A stretch of DNA of 64,000 nucleotides from Nitrospirota bacterium. GTDB lineage: Bacteria > Nitrospirota > Nitrospiria > Nitrospirales > Nitrospiraceae. Each line of letters begins with the position of its first letter. The first letter of the stretch is position 1. Of the stretch, positions 1-8,595 are shown piece after piece. The position numbers were made by a program, and so were the translations under genes. The notes beneath the pieces are model-generated. The model ran no database searches, was not told the DNA's origin, and saw nothing but the letters and a program-made list of their open reading frames with translations. The stretch lies in NCBI GenBank assembly GCA_016219645.1, contig JACRLR010000052.1, forward strand, positions 1 through 64,000, in the 5' to 3' direction.

Positions 1-51
1 ATCCGATGTGAAATGTTGCCACTGCTCGGTCCACGGTGCTAGCGTCGTCAT
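1..51 (-). CDS. 5' end of an unidentified gene, cut by the window edge
   Basis: Only the first 17 codons are present (starting MTTLAPW). The ATG at 51-49 on the minus strand is preceded by a strong AAGGAGG ribosome-binding site nine bases upstream, which is the main reason to believe it. It is divergently oriented from the gene beginning at 207. Nothing can be said about function from so short a piece. Confidence 0.55.
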   Translation of the reverse strand, partial: MTTLAPWTEQWQHFTSD

Positions 52-206
52 GGGTGTAAGCCTCCTTGAGTGGAATGGGTTCGCCTCATCAGCGCCCAGC
101 TTACACCCTTCGTCTTTTACACAATGAAGGTTACATCACCCGATCGTCGTGTCTTGACAGGAGGGGGCGACGCCGATACGATGCCGCGACCAGGTGGAGA
201 GAAACT

Positions 207-1001
207 GTGCTCCTGCGTCTTCTTGTTCCTACCACTTTTTCACTGCTGCTGATTTTCCTAGCAACCACCGGCATCTGGCCTCAGCCTGCCACGGTCTATG
301 CAGGACCCTATTTCGATGATGGATATCTTGGGCTCACACAAACAGAGCTCCATCAAAAGCTCGGTATCCCGCAAGCCGTGCGCGATCGGAAATCGGCGCT
401 GCGCATTTTCACCTACTACGCCATTACCGATTGGAAAAACTATTTCCAGAAGCTTGTCTCGCCGGAAAATGGCGAGGATGTCTATACCTTTACCCGCAAC
501 GGAATCGATGTCCGATACTCTTTCACGTACGTCGCCGACCCCAACGATGAACGCGAGGATCGAACGTTATTCGTTCAACTCGTCGATATTGAATTCTCCC
601 CTGCGGTCTCCCTCGCCCAGGTCCCTGCGCTTGTCCCAGAATTTCGCCCGTCCGAGGATCCTGCGTCCCCCTCTTTCCGGTCGAATATCTGGCTCTTGCT
701 GTTTAAGGGCGCAGCGTCATCACAGGCTCGTTTTATTGTGAAAGAGGCAAACAAGGACAAGCTGGAATGGACCCTGGCCTACCAACTATTCTCGTTACAA
801 GGCCTGCCGGACCCACTCACGACCAAAGCGCTGGTCGATCGAGTAGAAATCAGCACGCAAAGTATCGACCTCGTGAAGCAACGGCAGCGACATACCCATG
901 ACCCTATTCTGAATCCCTACTCACAGGAATTCTCCCAGCACAAGCTCACGCCTCAGCAGCCCAAGGCGAAGAAGATACCTATTCCCGAGTACGCTGAGTA
1001 G
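207..1001 (+). CDS. Exported protein of unknown function, 264 aa
   Basis: The frame is open from a TTG at 66, but the GTG at 207 is the better start: a GGTGGAGAG ribosome-binding site lies just upstream and translation from there begins directly with a signal peptide (hydrophobic stretch residues 2-20, ending near PATVYAG). The mature part starts with a segment resembling the beginning of SmpA/OmlA-type domains (LGLTQTELHQKLGIP, then a residue run about a 'reading' of Tyr/Asp-rich strands), where a small helix precedes a beta-strand rich body. The protein probably sits in the periplasm or envelope. The C-terminus is polar and proline/lysine rich. No enzyme motif was seen. A second protein with the same GMSKEQV-type opening lies at 1759-2217. 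Confidence 0.7.
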   Translation: MLLRLLVPTTFSLLLIFLATTGIWPQPATVYAGPYFDDGYLGLTQTELHQKLGIPQAVRDRKSALRIFTYYAITDWKNYFQKLVSPENGEDVYTFTRNGIDVRYSFTYVADPNDEREDRTLFVQLVDIEFSPAVSLAQVPALVPEFRPSEDPASPSFRSNIWLLLFKGAASSQARFIVKEANKDKLEWTLAYQLFSLQGLPDPLTTKALVDRVEISTQSIDLVKQRQRHTHDPILNPYSQEFSQHKLTPQQPKAKKIPIPEYAE

Positions 1002-1038
1002 TCACGGAAGTTTCCGAAGGGAGGGAGGCTACGGGGAT

Positions 1039-1617
1039 TTACTGCGCCTGCTTCAAACGTTCTTCCTGCTTGCCTTGAATCGCAGCGGCTTTGGTTTTCA
1101 TCACGTTCGCCGGCCCATCATCGGAGATGTACAGCAAGACGGGCGTCCCGATCGCGAGCATGAGCAAACACCACGTGGCCAGAAGACGGACCATCTGGCC
1201 TTTACTCAGCTTCATCGCAGCAAGCAGGACGACCGCCGCAAGACCGGCGTAGGTCAAAATCTGCGACTGTGTGCGAGAGAGCCCGGAGATATTGGGCGCA
1301 CCGCCGATCGCCATGTCTCTCAGCTGCCTTCCCCAATTCGTGATGCGATCATGTATGGCACCAGCCGTTGAAGTCCTCTGGGGAGCAGTCGGTGTCAGAT
1401 CGGTTGTTTTGACCTTCGCACGATATCGTTCAGGAATCGTGTTCAAATCGTCTGTGATGACCGGCGTTCCCTGTTCATCGATATAGGAATACATCGTGGT
1501 CGCCAATGTTTCCATTGGAAAAGCCAGTGGCATGACAAAGCCACTCCCCATGGCCAAGAGCCACATCACAAGAATCCATCGCCGTTGACAATGTCCCTGC
1601 TTCAATCCAGAAATCAT
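1039..1617 (-). CDS. Membrane protein with N-terminal DUF4124-like domain, 192 aa
   Basis: After a signal peptide or anchor (about residues 14-40) comes a short region typical of DUF4124, YSYIDEQGTPVITDDLNTIP, residues about 43-62; in that family it is an envelope module of unknown role. Two further hydrophobic helices follow at about 118-137 and 143-164, and the tail is Lys/Gln rich. The protein is therefore probably anchored in the inner membrane with a periplasmic domain. It converges on the exported protein ending at 1001. Nothing indicates an enzymatic activity. Confidence 0.7.
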   Translation of the reverse strand: MISGLKQGHCQRRWILVMWLLAMGSGFVMPLAFPMETLATTMYSYIDEQGTPVITDDLNTIPERYRAKVKTTDLTPTAPQRTSTAGAIHDRITNWGRQLRDMAIGGAPNISGLSRTQSQILTYAGLAAVVLLAAMKLSKGQMVRLLATWCLLMLAIGTPVLLYISDDGPANVMKTKAAAIQGKQEERLKQAQ

Positions 1618-1758
1618 ATGACTTCACTGCTCCTTCTCATTCGACAGTGCTGATACGTACCCAGTATAGCGCATTTGATTTATCTCGCTGATTAATAAGG
1701 AGAAACCGGATGTGTTGCTTGACTCCTCTCAATTCACGTTGCTACGATAGACGACGTC

Positions 1759-2217
1759 ATGCCTCACTCCACCGTGGTTACCCATGAATCGATGAGCGCC
1801 GCTCCAACTGATGTGGCAGAACCGGTTCCCTTCATCCGTCGCCGTCCTGTCAGGCTCATCATCTATACCGGACTCGGGCTGTTTGCGCTCATCATGGTAG
1901 TCTGGCCGCTCATCACACAACTCGGAGACCCGAATTTTCAGAAACATATTGCGGAACATCGCGTGATGGTCGGCATGTCAAAGGAGCAGGTCCTCGAGGC
2001 GTGGGGAGGACCACAAACGATCAATACGACCTTCACCAAAGAAGGCCTACGTCGTGAAGAGTGGATTTTTGAGGATTGGGAAAGTGCCGCAGTGGTGAAA
2101 CACCGCTATCTGTACTTTGAAGAGGGCAACCTCATCGGCGGATGGTTCCAGGGATCAGACGAACGGCTCCCCGCCCAGTCTCCATCAAACCCGCATACCC
2201 CAAAACCGCGGAGCTAG
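1759..2217 (+). CDS. Membrane-anchored SmpA/OmlA-like (BamE fold) protein, 152 aa
   Basis: A single transmembrane helix at about residues 33-54 is followed by an extracytoplasmic domain starting VGMSKEQVLEAWGGP. This is the signature opening of SmpA/OmlA (BamE-type) folds, which help outer-membrane assembly or act as small envelope modules. The following strands (EEWIF, HRYLYFEEGNLI) fit that fold. Unlike true BamE it carries no lipobox and is anchored by a helix. It is divergent from the gene at 1039-1617, and the 141-base gap between them probably holds both promoters. Confidence 0.7.
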   Translation: MPHSTVVTHESMSAAPTDVAEPVPFIRRRPVRLIIYTGLGLFALIMVVWPLITQLGDPNFQKHIAEHRVMVGMSKEQVLEAWGGPQTINTTFTKEGLRREEWIFEDWESAAVVKHRYLYFEEGNLIGGWFQGSDERLPAQSPSNPHTPKPRS

Positions 2218-2230
2218 GGCGCGATGACAG

Positions 2231-2461
2231 CTACAATGAGACATCACGCACCTCCAGCCGTAATCGGCTCAGCAACATGTTTGCGTTGACCTGATCGCGC
2301 TCGTCCACCATCACACTCGAGTTGAGAATGGGGAGTCCAGGATAGAGGCTACTCATATGCTCGTTCTGAACCACGTAGGGAATACCGCTCCCCTCCAATA
2401 AGCTGGTGATCATCGCCAGCTCCCCCATGCTCTGTGGCTCAGTGAGACGAATCATCGGCAT
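2231..2461 (-). CDS. DUF2007-type small protein, 76 aa
   Basis: The protein matches the DUF2007 pattern (called a putative signal-transducing domain): an opening IRLTEP strand, a helix AMITSLLEGSGIPYVV, and a later VMVDERD segment followed by a helix. The open frame starts at 2503, but the ATG at 2461 is preferred because GGAGGG sits six bases upstream while the longer start has no clear ribosome-binding site. It is convergent with the BamE-like gene, separated by only 13 bases. The family's function is not established. Confidence 0.65.
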   Translation of the reverse strand: MPMIRLTEPQSMGELAMITSLLEGSGIPYVVQNEHMSSLYPGLPILNSSVMVDERDQVNANMLLSRLRLEVRDVSL

Positions 2462-2553
2462 GTCGTACCCTCCAGGATCAAACCGACCACCAGTACGTGC
2501 CATTTCTCATTTCGTTGCTTTTTCTCCGCATCCCTTTTAGACTCATCCATCAG

Positions 2554-2838
2554 TTATGGCGTTTCTGTAATTTGTACACGGCGCTCTTTACCGGGACCGC
2601 CTGAAACGGTCAATACGCGTTTCCATTCTCGGACCTGATACACCGCCCAAGCAGGAGACTGGCCTTTGAAATAGGCGTCGGGGTCTTCCCCGGTGGCATT
2701 GAGAAAGATCGGCTCAGTGAAGCCTTCTTCCAACACATAGTCGAGGAGACAATCCGTCACAAAGCCAGACCCTCGCAGGGATACTTCGGCTAGCATCGAC
2801 AAAATGTCTTCTGGATTTTGAACCGTCACAGGATTCAT
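2554..2838 (-). CDS. Hypothetical protein, 94 aa
   Basis: The long minus-strand frame reaching up to 3420 is an antisense artefact over most of its length, but its last 94 codons look like a real gene. An ATG at 2838 follows GGAG by seven bases, and the product is an ordinary soluble protein (helix EDILSMLAEVSL, later AWAVYQVREWKRVLTVSGG). It is divergent from the di-iron protein at 2896. No family was recognised. Confidence 0.55.
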   Translation of the reverse strand: MNPVTVQNPEDILSMLAEVSLRGSGFVTDCLLDYVLEEGFTEPIFLNATGEDPDAYFKGQSPAWAVYQVREWKRVLTVSGGPGKERRVQITETP

Positions 2839-2895
2839 TGACAGATCTCCACGCCCTTGAATTGTAACGAGCCTCGTACCAGGAAGGCAACAGAC

Positions 2896-3651
2896 ATGAT
2901 GCGCCGCATGACGAAAAGCCGATTCCAAGAAGAACTCTTGCGCATCATGGACCGCAAGCACCACTGGGCTTGGCCGGCATTCGCTGACGGGACGGTCACT
3001 GTCGATCAACTTGCACGACACTTTCAACAAGAATACGGCGTGTACGTACGTGACTTCCCCGTTTTCCTCGCTCACATTTACGGACAGAATCCCCCTGCGC
3101 CTGTTCGCCGCATGCTCGCCGAAAACATCTACGAAGAAGACACGGGCGGTCTCTCGTTGGGAAAGTCGCACCCGGAATTGTTCCTGACCATGATGGCAGG
3201 ACTTGGTTTGCCTGCTCGTGACTTCGAGAACGTGCGCCTCCTCCCAGCCGGCCGACGTTACCGCGCCTGGGTGGACCGCGCCTCGAAGAACGGCGACTGG
3301 GTCATCGGAGCAGCGGCCCTCACCGTCTTCGTGGAAGGCAGCGTGAAGGACCGCGCTGAAATCGCCGACCCCTCCAAGCCCAAGACCGGAGAGGAAATCG
3401 AAGCCATCGTCCAACGTCATTCACTGGTGAAGTACCACGGCCTGTCCCCCGATTCCATGGATCTGATTCGCGCACATCAGATGGTCGAATCCGGCCATCG
3501 CCACGACGCCTACACCATGGTGGTGAATTACGCCACAACACAAACCCAACAACAGGCAGTACTCCGTTGCCTCAAGAAGTGCCTGACCCTCTGGCAGGCC
3601 TATCGCGACGCAGTTGCCAAAGCCTGTGGTTTAAAAAAATCTTCAAGGTGA
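2896..3651 (+). CDS. Haem-oxygenase-fold di-iron protein (PqqC/TenA/CADD-like), 251 aa
   Basis: The start is ATG 2896, with AGGAAGG nine bases upstream; the frame is open from 2857. The protein is all-helical and carries the ligand pattern of haem-oxygenase-like di-iron oxidases: Glu80/Glu81 and His92 on one helix, Glu147 in FVEGS, and an HxxxExxH motif (His194, Glu198, His201). The known family includes PqqC, TenA, UndA and CADD, the last a self-sacrificing enzyme of p-aminobenzoate synthesis in Chlamydia and Nitrosomonas. The Tyr that directly precedes the central Glu in CADD seems to be Val146 here, so the p-aminobenzoate role is only a possibility. Its stop overlaps the start of the SUMF1-domain gene (GTGA), implying co-translation. 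Confidence 0.75.
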   Translation: MMRRMTKSRFQEELLRIMDRKHHWAWPAFADGTVTVDQLARHFQQEYGVYVRDFPVFLAHIYGQNPPAPVRRMLAENIYEEDTGGLSLGKSHPELFLTMMAGLGLPARDFENVRLLPAGRRYRAWVDRASKNGDWVIGAAALTVFVEGSVKDRAEIADPSKPKTGEEIEAIVQRHSLVKYHGLSPDSMDLIRAHQMVESGHRHDAYTMVVNYATTQTQQQAVLRCLKKCLTLWQAYRDAVAKACGLKKSSR

Positions 3652-4544
3652 ATCAGCTCGGTACCGCTGCACCACTCTCACTTTTCTTGTCCCTCTTTCT
3701 AGCCATCAGCGATCAGCCATCAGCTCTCAGCTCACCTCTGCCGGACGACATGGCGCTGGTTCCTGCAGGAGAATTCCTGATGGGGAGCCCGGCCGGCAGC
3801 GACGGCCTTCCCGACGAACAGCCACAACGTCTCGTCTACACCGGAGCCTTTCGGATCGACCGCTACGAAGCCACGAACGATGCCTATGCGCGATTTGTCC
3901 AGGCGACCGGGCATCGCGCGCCGGCGAACGCGAACCCTGCCTCCACATTGTGGGAGAACAATGTACCGATCTCCGGCATCGGCTCCCATCCGGTCGTCAA
4001 TGTCAGTTGGGAAGATGCCGTGGCCTACTGCGCCTGGCTGGGCAAACGTCTGCCGACCGAGGCGGAATGGGAAAAGGCTGCCCGCGGTATCGATGGCCGC
4101 TACCCCTGGGGAAACGAATGGGACTTCACGAAGGCCAACAGCGCCAGCTATTGGGCGGGAAGAACCATTGACTTCCAAAGCGGAGCCGACTGGGATGGTT
4201 TCTGGATTAAGGGTGGAGGCGCGAAGATTTCAAGAGAGAAGGGCATAAAGGGAGAAGTGCTCACGATGCCGGTTGGAAGCTTTCCCGAATCGGTGAGCCC
4301 CTATGGCCTCCACGACATGGCAGGCAACGTCGCGGAATGGGTACAGGATTGGTATAATCCGAACTACTACAAAGAAGCTCCCCTCTCAGACCCTCAAGGA
4401 CCTCTACGCGGCGCGATCAAGGCGATGCGCGGCGGCTCCTGGCTCAAGCCTGCCATCAGTCTCCGCACGAGCGACCGCGACTGGGGCACGATGGATAGTC
4501 GTCCAAGCGGGACTGGCTTTCGCTGTGCCAAAGACGCGTATTAG
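3648..4544 (+). CDS. Exported SUMF1/formylglycine-generating-enzyme-like protein, 298 aa
   Basis: The GTG at 3648 overlaps the stop of the preceding gene as GTGA and leads straight into a signal peptide (LSLFLSLFLAIS); the frame is open from 3567. The mature protein is one SUMF1 (FGE-sulfatase) domain: MALVPAGEFLMGS, VNVSWEDAVAYCAWLGKRLPTEAEWEKAARG, DMAGNVAEWVQDWY, MRGGSW and a final GFRCAKD, all in the expected order. Family members include formylglycine-generating enzymes, EgtB-type oxygenases and many non-catalytic binding modules. The catalytic cysteine pair of true FGE is not obvious, so a structural or ligand-binding role is as likely. A second protein with this domain lies at 43836-45050. 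Confidence 0.85.
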   Translation: MNQLGTAAPLSLFLSLFLAISDQPSALSSPLPDDMALVPAGEFLMGSPAGSDGLPDEQPQRLVYTGAFRIDRYEATNDAYARFVQATGHRAPANANPASTLWENNVPISGIGSHPVVNVSWEDAVAYCAWLGKRLPTEAEWEKAARGIDGRYPWGNEWDFTKANSASYWAGRTIDFQSGADWDGFWIKGGGAKISREKGIKGEVLTMPVGSFPESVSPYGLHDMAGNVAEWVQDWYNPNYYKEAPLSDPQGPLRGAIKAMRGGSWLKPAISLRTSDRDWGTMDSRPSGTGFRCAKDAY

Positions 4545-4579
4545 CACAGGGCACTCGATAGCCTGCAGCTGATGCGAAG

Positions 4580-4684
4580 CCAGTCTGTCTGGTCTGTCTG
4601 GTCTGTCTGGTTCGTTTGGTTTCTTTCGTTCTTCGAGCCGAACCAACTAAACAAACGAGATAGACCGGACAGACAAGACAGACC
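4580..4684. repeat. Family D nonamer-repeat hairpin, copy 1
   Basis: The left arm is built of 9-bp units (GGTCTGTCT, then GGTTCGTTT). The right arm carries the complementary units (AACCAACTA, AGACAGACC) after a short centre near 4633. It lies between two convergent genes, so it could act as a bidirectional terminator here. Confidence 0.8.
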
Positions 4685-4693
4685 GGCAACCTG

Positions 4694-6100
4694 CTATCGC
4701 TCTCTCAGACTTTCCTGTACCGACTTCAGCAACGGACTCAGCAGATATTCAATGACGCGCCGTTTACCGGTTTTGATTTCCACTGTCACCGCCATCCCTG
4801 GGGAGAGAGGCACCTGCTTGCCCTCCACCTGGATTGTCGCCCGGTCCATGCTCACTCGCGTTGGATAGACCAAGCCGACTTTTTCGATCGGGGCCGCATC
4901 GTCTGAAATGCTCAGGACCTTGCCTGGTATGGTCCCATAGAGGGTGAAGGTAAACGTTTCCACTTTCACCTCCACCACCTGCCCTGCCTTCACGAATCCG
5001 ACATCTTTATTGTCGACCTGCGCTTCGACTTCGACCGGATGATCCTGCGGGACCACGATGAGCAGCGCCTGCGCCGGCGTGACGACGCCGCCCACTGTAT
5101 GGACAGCCACTTGCTGCACGACCCCATCAATCGGGGCTGCCAGCCGCTGAAAGTCCGCCTTCTGTCCAGCCTTCGTCACCTCCTGCGCCAGCGACGCCAC
5201 CTTGGTCTCCGTCGTCGAGAGCTCCATCTGTTTGGATTGCTGGAACTCGGACACAAGGACCTGATAGTTTTTTTGGGTTTCCGCGAGCGCGGATTGATCT
5301 TGCAGGAGCTTCTTGCGCTGCCCCGCCAATTCCTGCGTTTTGTCGATCCGCTGCTCCTCAGCTTGCAAAAAATCCATCCTCGACGCCGCCTGCTGGTCGA
5401 GGAGTTTTTTGTAGGTCTCTACCCGCTCAGTCTCTATAGGAACCGTCGCTTCCAACCGGCGAATATTCTCACGCGTCTGCGCAATCCCCGCCTTGCGCTG
5501 GTCAATCAGGTGTTGTGCCGAGGCAGCCCGGGCCTGGTATTCGGCCAGCTGATCTCTCAAGACCTGTCGTTGCAAGTTCACGTACTCAGGATTTCCATCG
5601 GTAGGAGATTCGAAGCCGGAGCTACCGGCAATGAGCGCACGGAGCCGCGCCGCGTCAACCTTCGCCGCCCGATATTCGTTGGCAACCCGATCGCGATCGG
5701 CCCGGTTCAACGTTGGATCCAGCTCGATCAGCACGTCTCCGCGCTTAACCGATTGTCCATTCTGCACATGAATCGCCGCGATCACCCCCGCCTCATAGGG
5801 CTGAATGACCTTTGAATAGCCGCTCGGAATGATCTTGCCCTGCGCCGTGGCGACAATATCGATCCGCCCGAATGTCGCCCACAACACTCCAGCGGTGAAG
5901 ACCGCCAGGATGGTCCAGAGGATTGCACGCCCGATGGGCGAGGGCGGCGCCTGCTGAATTTCCAGCACAGCAGGCAGGAACTCCGGGGCGGACGAGGGGG
6001 TCAGGCACCCTGCACCCAAGGTGCCTGACCCCCTTTCCGCCTCGGCCTGCCACGCTGCCTTCCATACCATCCAATGCCGCGCGAATGTGCCGAATGCCAT
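4694..6100 (-). CDS. HlyD-family type I secretion membrane-fusion (adaptor) protein, 468 aa
   Basis: This is the periplasmic adaptor that bridges the inner-membrane ABC exporter to an outer-membrane TolC-type channel. One transmembrane helix lies at about residues 58-77. It is followed by a barrel-sandwich strand (GKIIPSGYSKVIQPYEAGVI; GQSVKRGDVLIELDP), a long coiled-coil hairpin (about 130-330), the second half of the sandwich (RLAAPIDGVVQQVAVHTVGG) and a beta-barrel ending in a MAVTVEIKTGKR motif, as in HlyD. It is third in the order RTX protein, exporter, adaptor. Residues 23-35 are encoded by a family A palindrome, so the cytoplasmic tail has absorbed a mobile repeat. The TolC partner is not in this window. 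Confidence 0.93.
   Translation of the reverse strand: MAFGTFARHWMVWKAAWQAEAERGSGTLGAGCLTPSSAPEFLPAVLEIQQAPPSPIGRAILWTILAVFTAGVLWATFGRIDIVATAQGKIIPSGYSKVIQPYEAGVIAAIHVQNGQSVKRGDVLIELDPTLNRADRDRVANEYRAAKVDAARLRALIAGSSGFESPTDGNPEYVNLQRQVLRDQLAEYQARAASAQHLIDQRKAGIAQTRENIRRLEATVPIETERVETYKKLLDQQAASRMDFLQAEEQRIDKTQELAGQRKKLLQDQSALAETQKNYQVLVSEFQQSKQMELSTTETKVASLAQEVTKAGQKADFQRLAAPIDGVVQQVAVHTVGGVVTPAQALLIVVPQDHPVEVEAQVDNKDVGFVKAGQVVEVKVETFTFTLYGTIPGKVLSISDDAAPIEKVGLVYPTRVSMDRATIQVEGKQVPLSPGMAVTVEIKTGKRRVIEYLLSPLLKSVQESLRER
5996..6033. repeat. Family A REP-like palindrome inside the hlyD-type gene
   Basis: A perfect 14-bp inverted repeat (GGGGGTCAGGCACC, ten-base loop, complement) lies within the coding sequence and is read in frame as part of the cytoplasmic tail. 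The same core recurs at 8372, 22578 and 22833. Palindromes of this kind are usually mobilised by REP-associated tyrosine transposases (RAYT); none is encoded in the window. Confidence 0.85.
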
Positions 6101-6123
6101 ACCCCTTCCTCTGCCTCTCTACT

Positions 6124-6171
6124 CCTAACCCTTCACCCCTCACTCCTTACGCTTCACGTTTCACGCTTCAC
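6124..6171. repeat. Family B intercistronic repeat, copy 1 (exporter/adaptor)
   Basis: On the minus strand this reads as units of GTGAAGCGTGAAACGTGA followed by GTAAGGAGTGAGGGG. It spans the end of the exporter gene and the gap before the adaptor. The exporter's last residues (VKRET) and its TGA stop are made from the repeat itself. Confidence 0.7.
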
Positions 6172-8352
6172 TGCCGCATAGCCATCCTGATGGGACTGCA
6201 AGCGCGCATAAAACCCCTTCACGCGCAGCAACTCTTCGTGAGAACCCTGCTCGACAATTTCGCCCTTTTCCACCACGTAAATCCGATGCGCCGGCCGAAC
6301 TGTGGTGAGTCGGTGGGCGATGATAAATACGGTCCGCCCCCTGCTGATCTGTGCCATGTTTTGCTGGATGATCGCCTCGGATTCATAGTCCAGCGCGCTT
6401 GTCGCTTCATCGAAGATCAGAATACGCGGATTTGCGACCAACGCTCGGGCAATCGCGATCCGCTGCCGTTGCCCGCCGGACAGCGAGCAGCCATGCTCGC
6501 CCACCAGGGTATCATAGCCTTCAGGTAACTCGAGGATGAATTCGTGCGCGCCAGCCAGCTTGGCCGCCTGGATCACCTGCTCCATCGCCAGACCTGGATC
6601 GGTCAGCGCAATGTTGTCGCGCACGGAGCTGTTGAAGAGAAAGTTTTCCTGAAGCACCACGCCCACCTGCCGGCGAAGCCAGGCCGGGTCCACCTGCGCA
6701 AGGTCCACCCCGTCCACCAGAATACGTCCCCGCTCCGGCACATAGAGCCGTTGAATCAACTTAGCGATGGTACTTTTGCCGGAGCCTGACCGACCGACAA
6801 GCCCGATCACCTGGCCTGGCGACACAGCGAACGATACTTTGCGGAGCGCTTCCGAACTACTGGGCCGATAACGAAAAGTCACGTCCTCGAACACAATCTG
6901 TCCGTTGACTTGGGGAAGCATGGTCCTGGTTGGACTGTAGGTAGGCTCCGGCTGCGTATTGAGGATATCCCCCAACCGCTGCACAGAGATGCCGACTTGT
7001 TGAAACTCCTGCCAGAGATTCACGAGGCGCAGCAACGGACCCGTCACTTGAGCCGAAAGCATCGTAAAGGCAATCAGTTGCCCGATCGTCAGATCCCCAT
7101 TGATCACTCGATAGGCCCCCAGCCAGAGTACGGAAACGGTAGTGACCTTCTGAATGAATGTCGCGGTCTGGCCGGCCACGTTCATCAGATTGGCGGCGCG
7201 AAAGCTTGCCTTCACATACCCCGCCAGCTGTTCCTCCCATTTCCGTAACAAGGGCGGCTCCACCGCCAGAGCTTTTACCGTCTGAATTCCACTGACCGCC
7301 TCCACCAAAAACGACTGGTTCTCCGCGCCACGATTGAACTTTTCATTCAGCCTGGCTCGGATCGCCGGTGTGATAACCACAGATAACAGAGCGTAGAGCG
7401 GCAACGAGCCCATCACGACCAGCGTGAGGATGGGGCTGTAGAACCACATGACGGCGAGAAAGACGACGGTAAAGAACAGGTCGAGCACCACCGTCACGGA
7501 ATGGCTCGTCAAGAATTGGCGGATATGCTCCAGTTCACGAACCCGAGCCACCGTGTCGCCCACCCGGCGCGCCTCGAAGTAGGCCAACGGGAGCGCCAGG
7601 ACATGGCGGAACAACTGCGCACCGAGCCCGACATCGATCCGGTTCGTCGTATGAGAGAAGAGATAGGTCCGCAGCCCACCCAAGACCGCATCGAAGAGCG
7701 CCAGGGCGATCATGCCGACCGCCAACACATAGAGCGTGGTGAACCCCTTATGGACCAGCACCTTGTCGATGACGACTTGGGTGAACAGCGGTGTCAGGAG
7801 CGCAAAGAGCTGCAAGAAGAACGACGCGACCAGCACCTCGCCCAAAAACTTTCGGTACTTGACGAGTGCTGGGATAAACCAGGTGAAGTCGAACTTGAGG
7901 TCTTGCAAACGTAGATTCGCCCTCTTGGTAAAGAGCAGCAACTCTCCCGTCCAAGCCGATTCGAACTGTTCGCGAGAGAGCACGAGCGGGCGAGCTTCCA
8001 CCGGATCCTGGACCAGCGCCTTGTCACCTTCGATTTTCGCCAAGACGACATAGCGCCCATCAGTGCGCTTGGCGATCGCCGGAAAGGGCGTCCCAGGCAG
8101 CTTGGCCCACCGGCTCTTCAGCACACCGGCTTTGAGACCGATGTGTTTGGCAGCGCGGAGAAGTTCGGTGTCTGAGATCAGCTGGTTGGATTGCGCAAAC
8201 TGATGGCGCAGCTGCGAGCCGTCCGCCGGCAGGTCGTAGAACCGGGCCAGGATCAACAGGCAGATCAGGCCCGTATCCGTAACTCCCGCGGCAGCAGATG
8301 GCGGTGCTGAATCAGAAGGAGAAGGAGGAAGCCTCGCTATGTCGGCCTGCAT
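6154..8352 (-). CDS. HlyB-family type I secretion ABC transporter/permease, 732 aa
   Basis: This is the inner-membrane exporter that recognises and drives the RTX protein out of the cell. The N-terminal 150 residues form a peptidase C39-like domain. Its catalytic Cys is replaced (TDTG where peptidases have DCG) and the His position reads Tyr (RYVVL), so it binds but does not cleave its substrate, as in HlyB. A six-helix membrane domain spans about 160-440. The ATPase domain is complete: Walker A GRSGSGKST (520-528), signature LSGGQ (624-628), Walker B ILIFDE (644-649) and the switch His680. It lies directly downstream of its presumed substrate gene and 53 bases before the adaptor gene. The C-terminal tail derives from a family B repeat. 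Confidence 0.95.
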   Translation of the reverse strand: MQADIARLPPSPSDSAPPSAAAGVTDTGLICLLILARFYDLPADGSQLRHQFAQSNQLISDTELLRAAKHIGLKAGVLKSRWAKLPGTPFPAIAKRTDGRYVVLAKIEGDKALVQDPVEARPLVLSREQFESAWTGELLLFTKRANLRLQDLKFDFTWFIPALVKYRKFLGEVLVASFFLQLFALLTPLFTQVVIDKVLVHKGFTTLYVLAVGMIALALFDAVLGGLRTYLFSHTTNRIDVGLGAQLFRHVLALPLAYFEARRVGDTVARVRELEHIRQFLTSHSVTVVLDLFFTVVFLAVMWFYSPILTLVVMGSLPLYALLSVVITPAIRARLNEKFNRGAENQSFLVEAVSGIQTVKALAVEPPLLRKWEEQLAGYVKASFRAANLMNVAGQTATFIQKVTTVSVLWLGAYRVINGDLTIGQLIAFTMLSAQVTGPLLRLVNLWQEFQQVGISVQRLGDILNTQPEPTYSPTRTMLPQVNGQIVFEDVTFRYRPSSSEALRKVSFAVSPGQVIGLVGRSGSGKSTIAKLIQRLYVPERGRILVDGVDLAQVDPAWLRRQVGVVLQENFLFNSSVRDNIALTDPGLAMEQVIQAAKLAGAHEFILELPEGYDTLVGEHGCSLSGGQRQRIAIARALVANPRILIFDEATSALDYESEAIIQQNMAQISRGRTVFIIAHRLTTVRPAHRIYVVEKGEIVEQGSHEELLRVKGFYARLQSHQDGYAAVKRET

Positions 8353-8371
8353 CGCATTATCTCAGTGCACG

Positions 8372-8436
8372 TGGGGTCAGGCACCATTTGCGCGAAGCGC
8401 CCTGCGGGTCGTTCCGACAAATGGTGCCTGACCCCA
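8372..8436. repeat. Family A REP-like palindrome, copy 2
   Basis: The arms TGGGGTCAGGCACCATTTG and its exact complement (8418-8436) form a 19-bp perfect stem around a 27-base centre that itself contains CGCGAAGCGC. It sits in the gap between the RTX gene and the exporter, about 20 bases upstream of the exporter start. It could tune exporter expression relative to the much larger substrate. Confidence 0.85.
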
Positions 8437-8595
8437 TCCTCCCCTCCCGCATACTCGATAGCAGCAAATTCGCGATTGACTCGCAGGCTCTCCTTGCGGA
8501 CCTTCTTTGAGGTTTCAGCGAGCCGCGTCGCCCTCTTCATGTGTCGTGTGACCTTCGTTTGCTTCACGCCCTTCCTCTCACGCCTGACGTTTCGC

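Noticed and set aside
2839-3420. Upstream part of a 288-codon minus-strand frame
   Set aside because: It runs antisense through the well-supported di-iron protein gene. Only its last 94 codons, beyond that gene, have a start and ribosome-binding site, and those are annotated.
4580-4684. Possible CRISPR-like array (short repeated units)
   Set aside because: The 9-bp units are contiguous, have no spacers and form a hairpin; there are no cas genes.
5039-5815. 258-codon + strand frame
   Set aside because: Antisense to the HlyD-type adaptor, with low-complexity Leu/Arg composition; no start signals.
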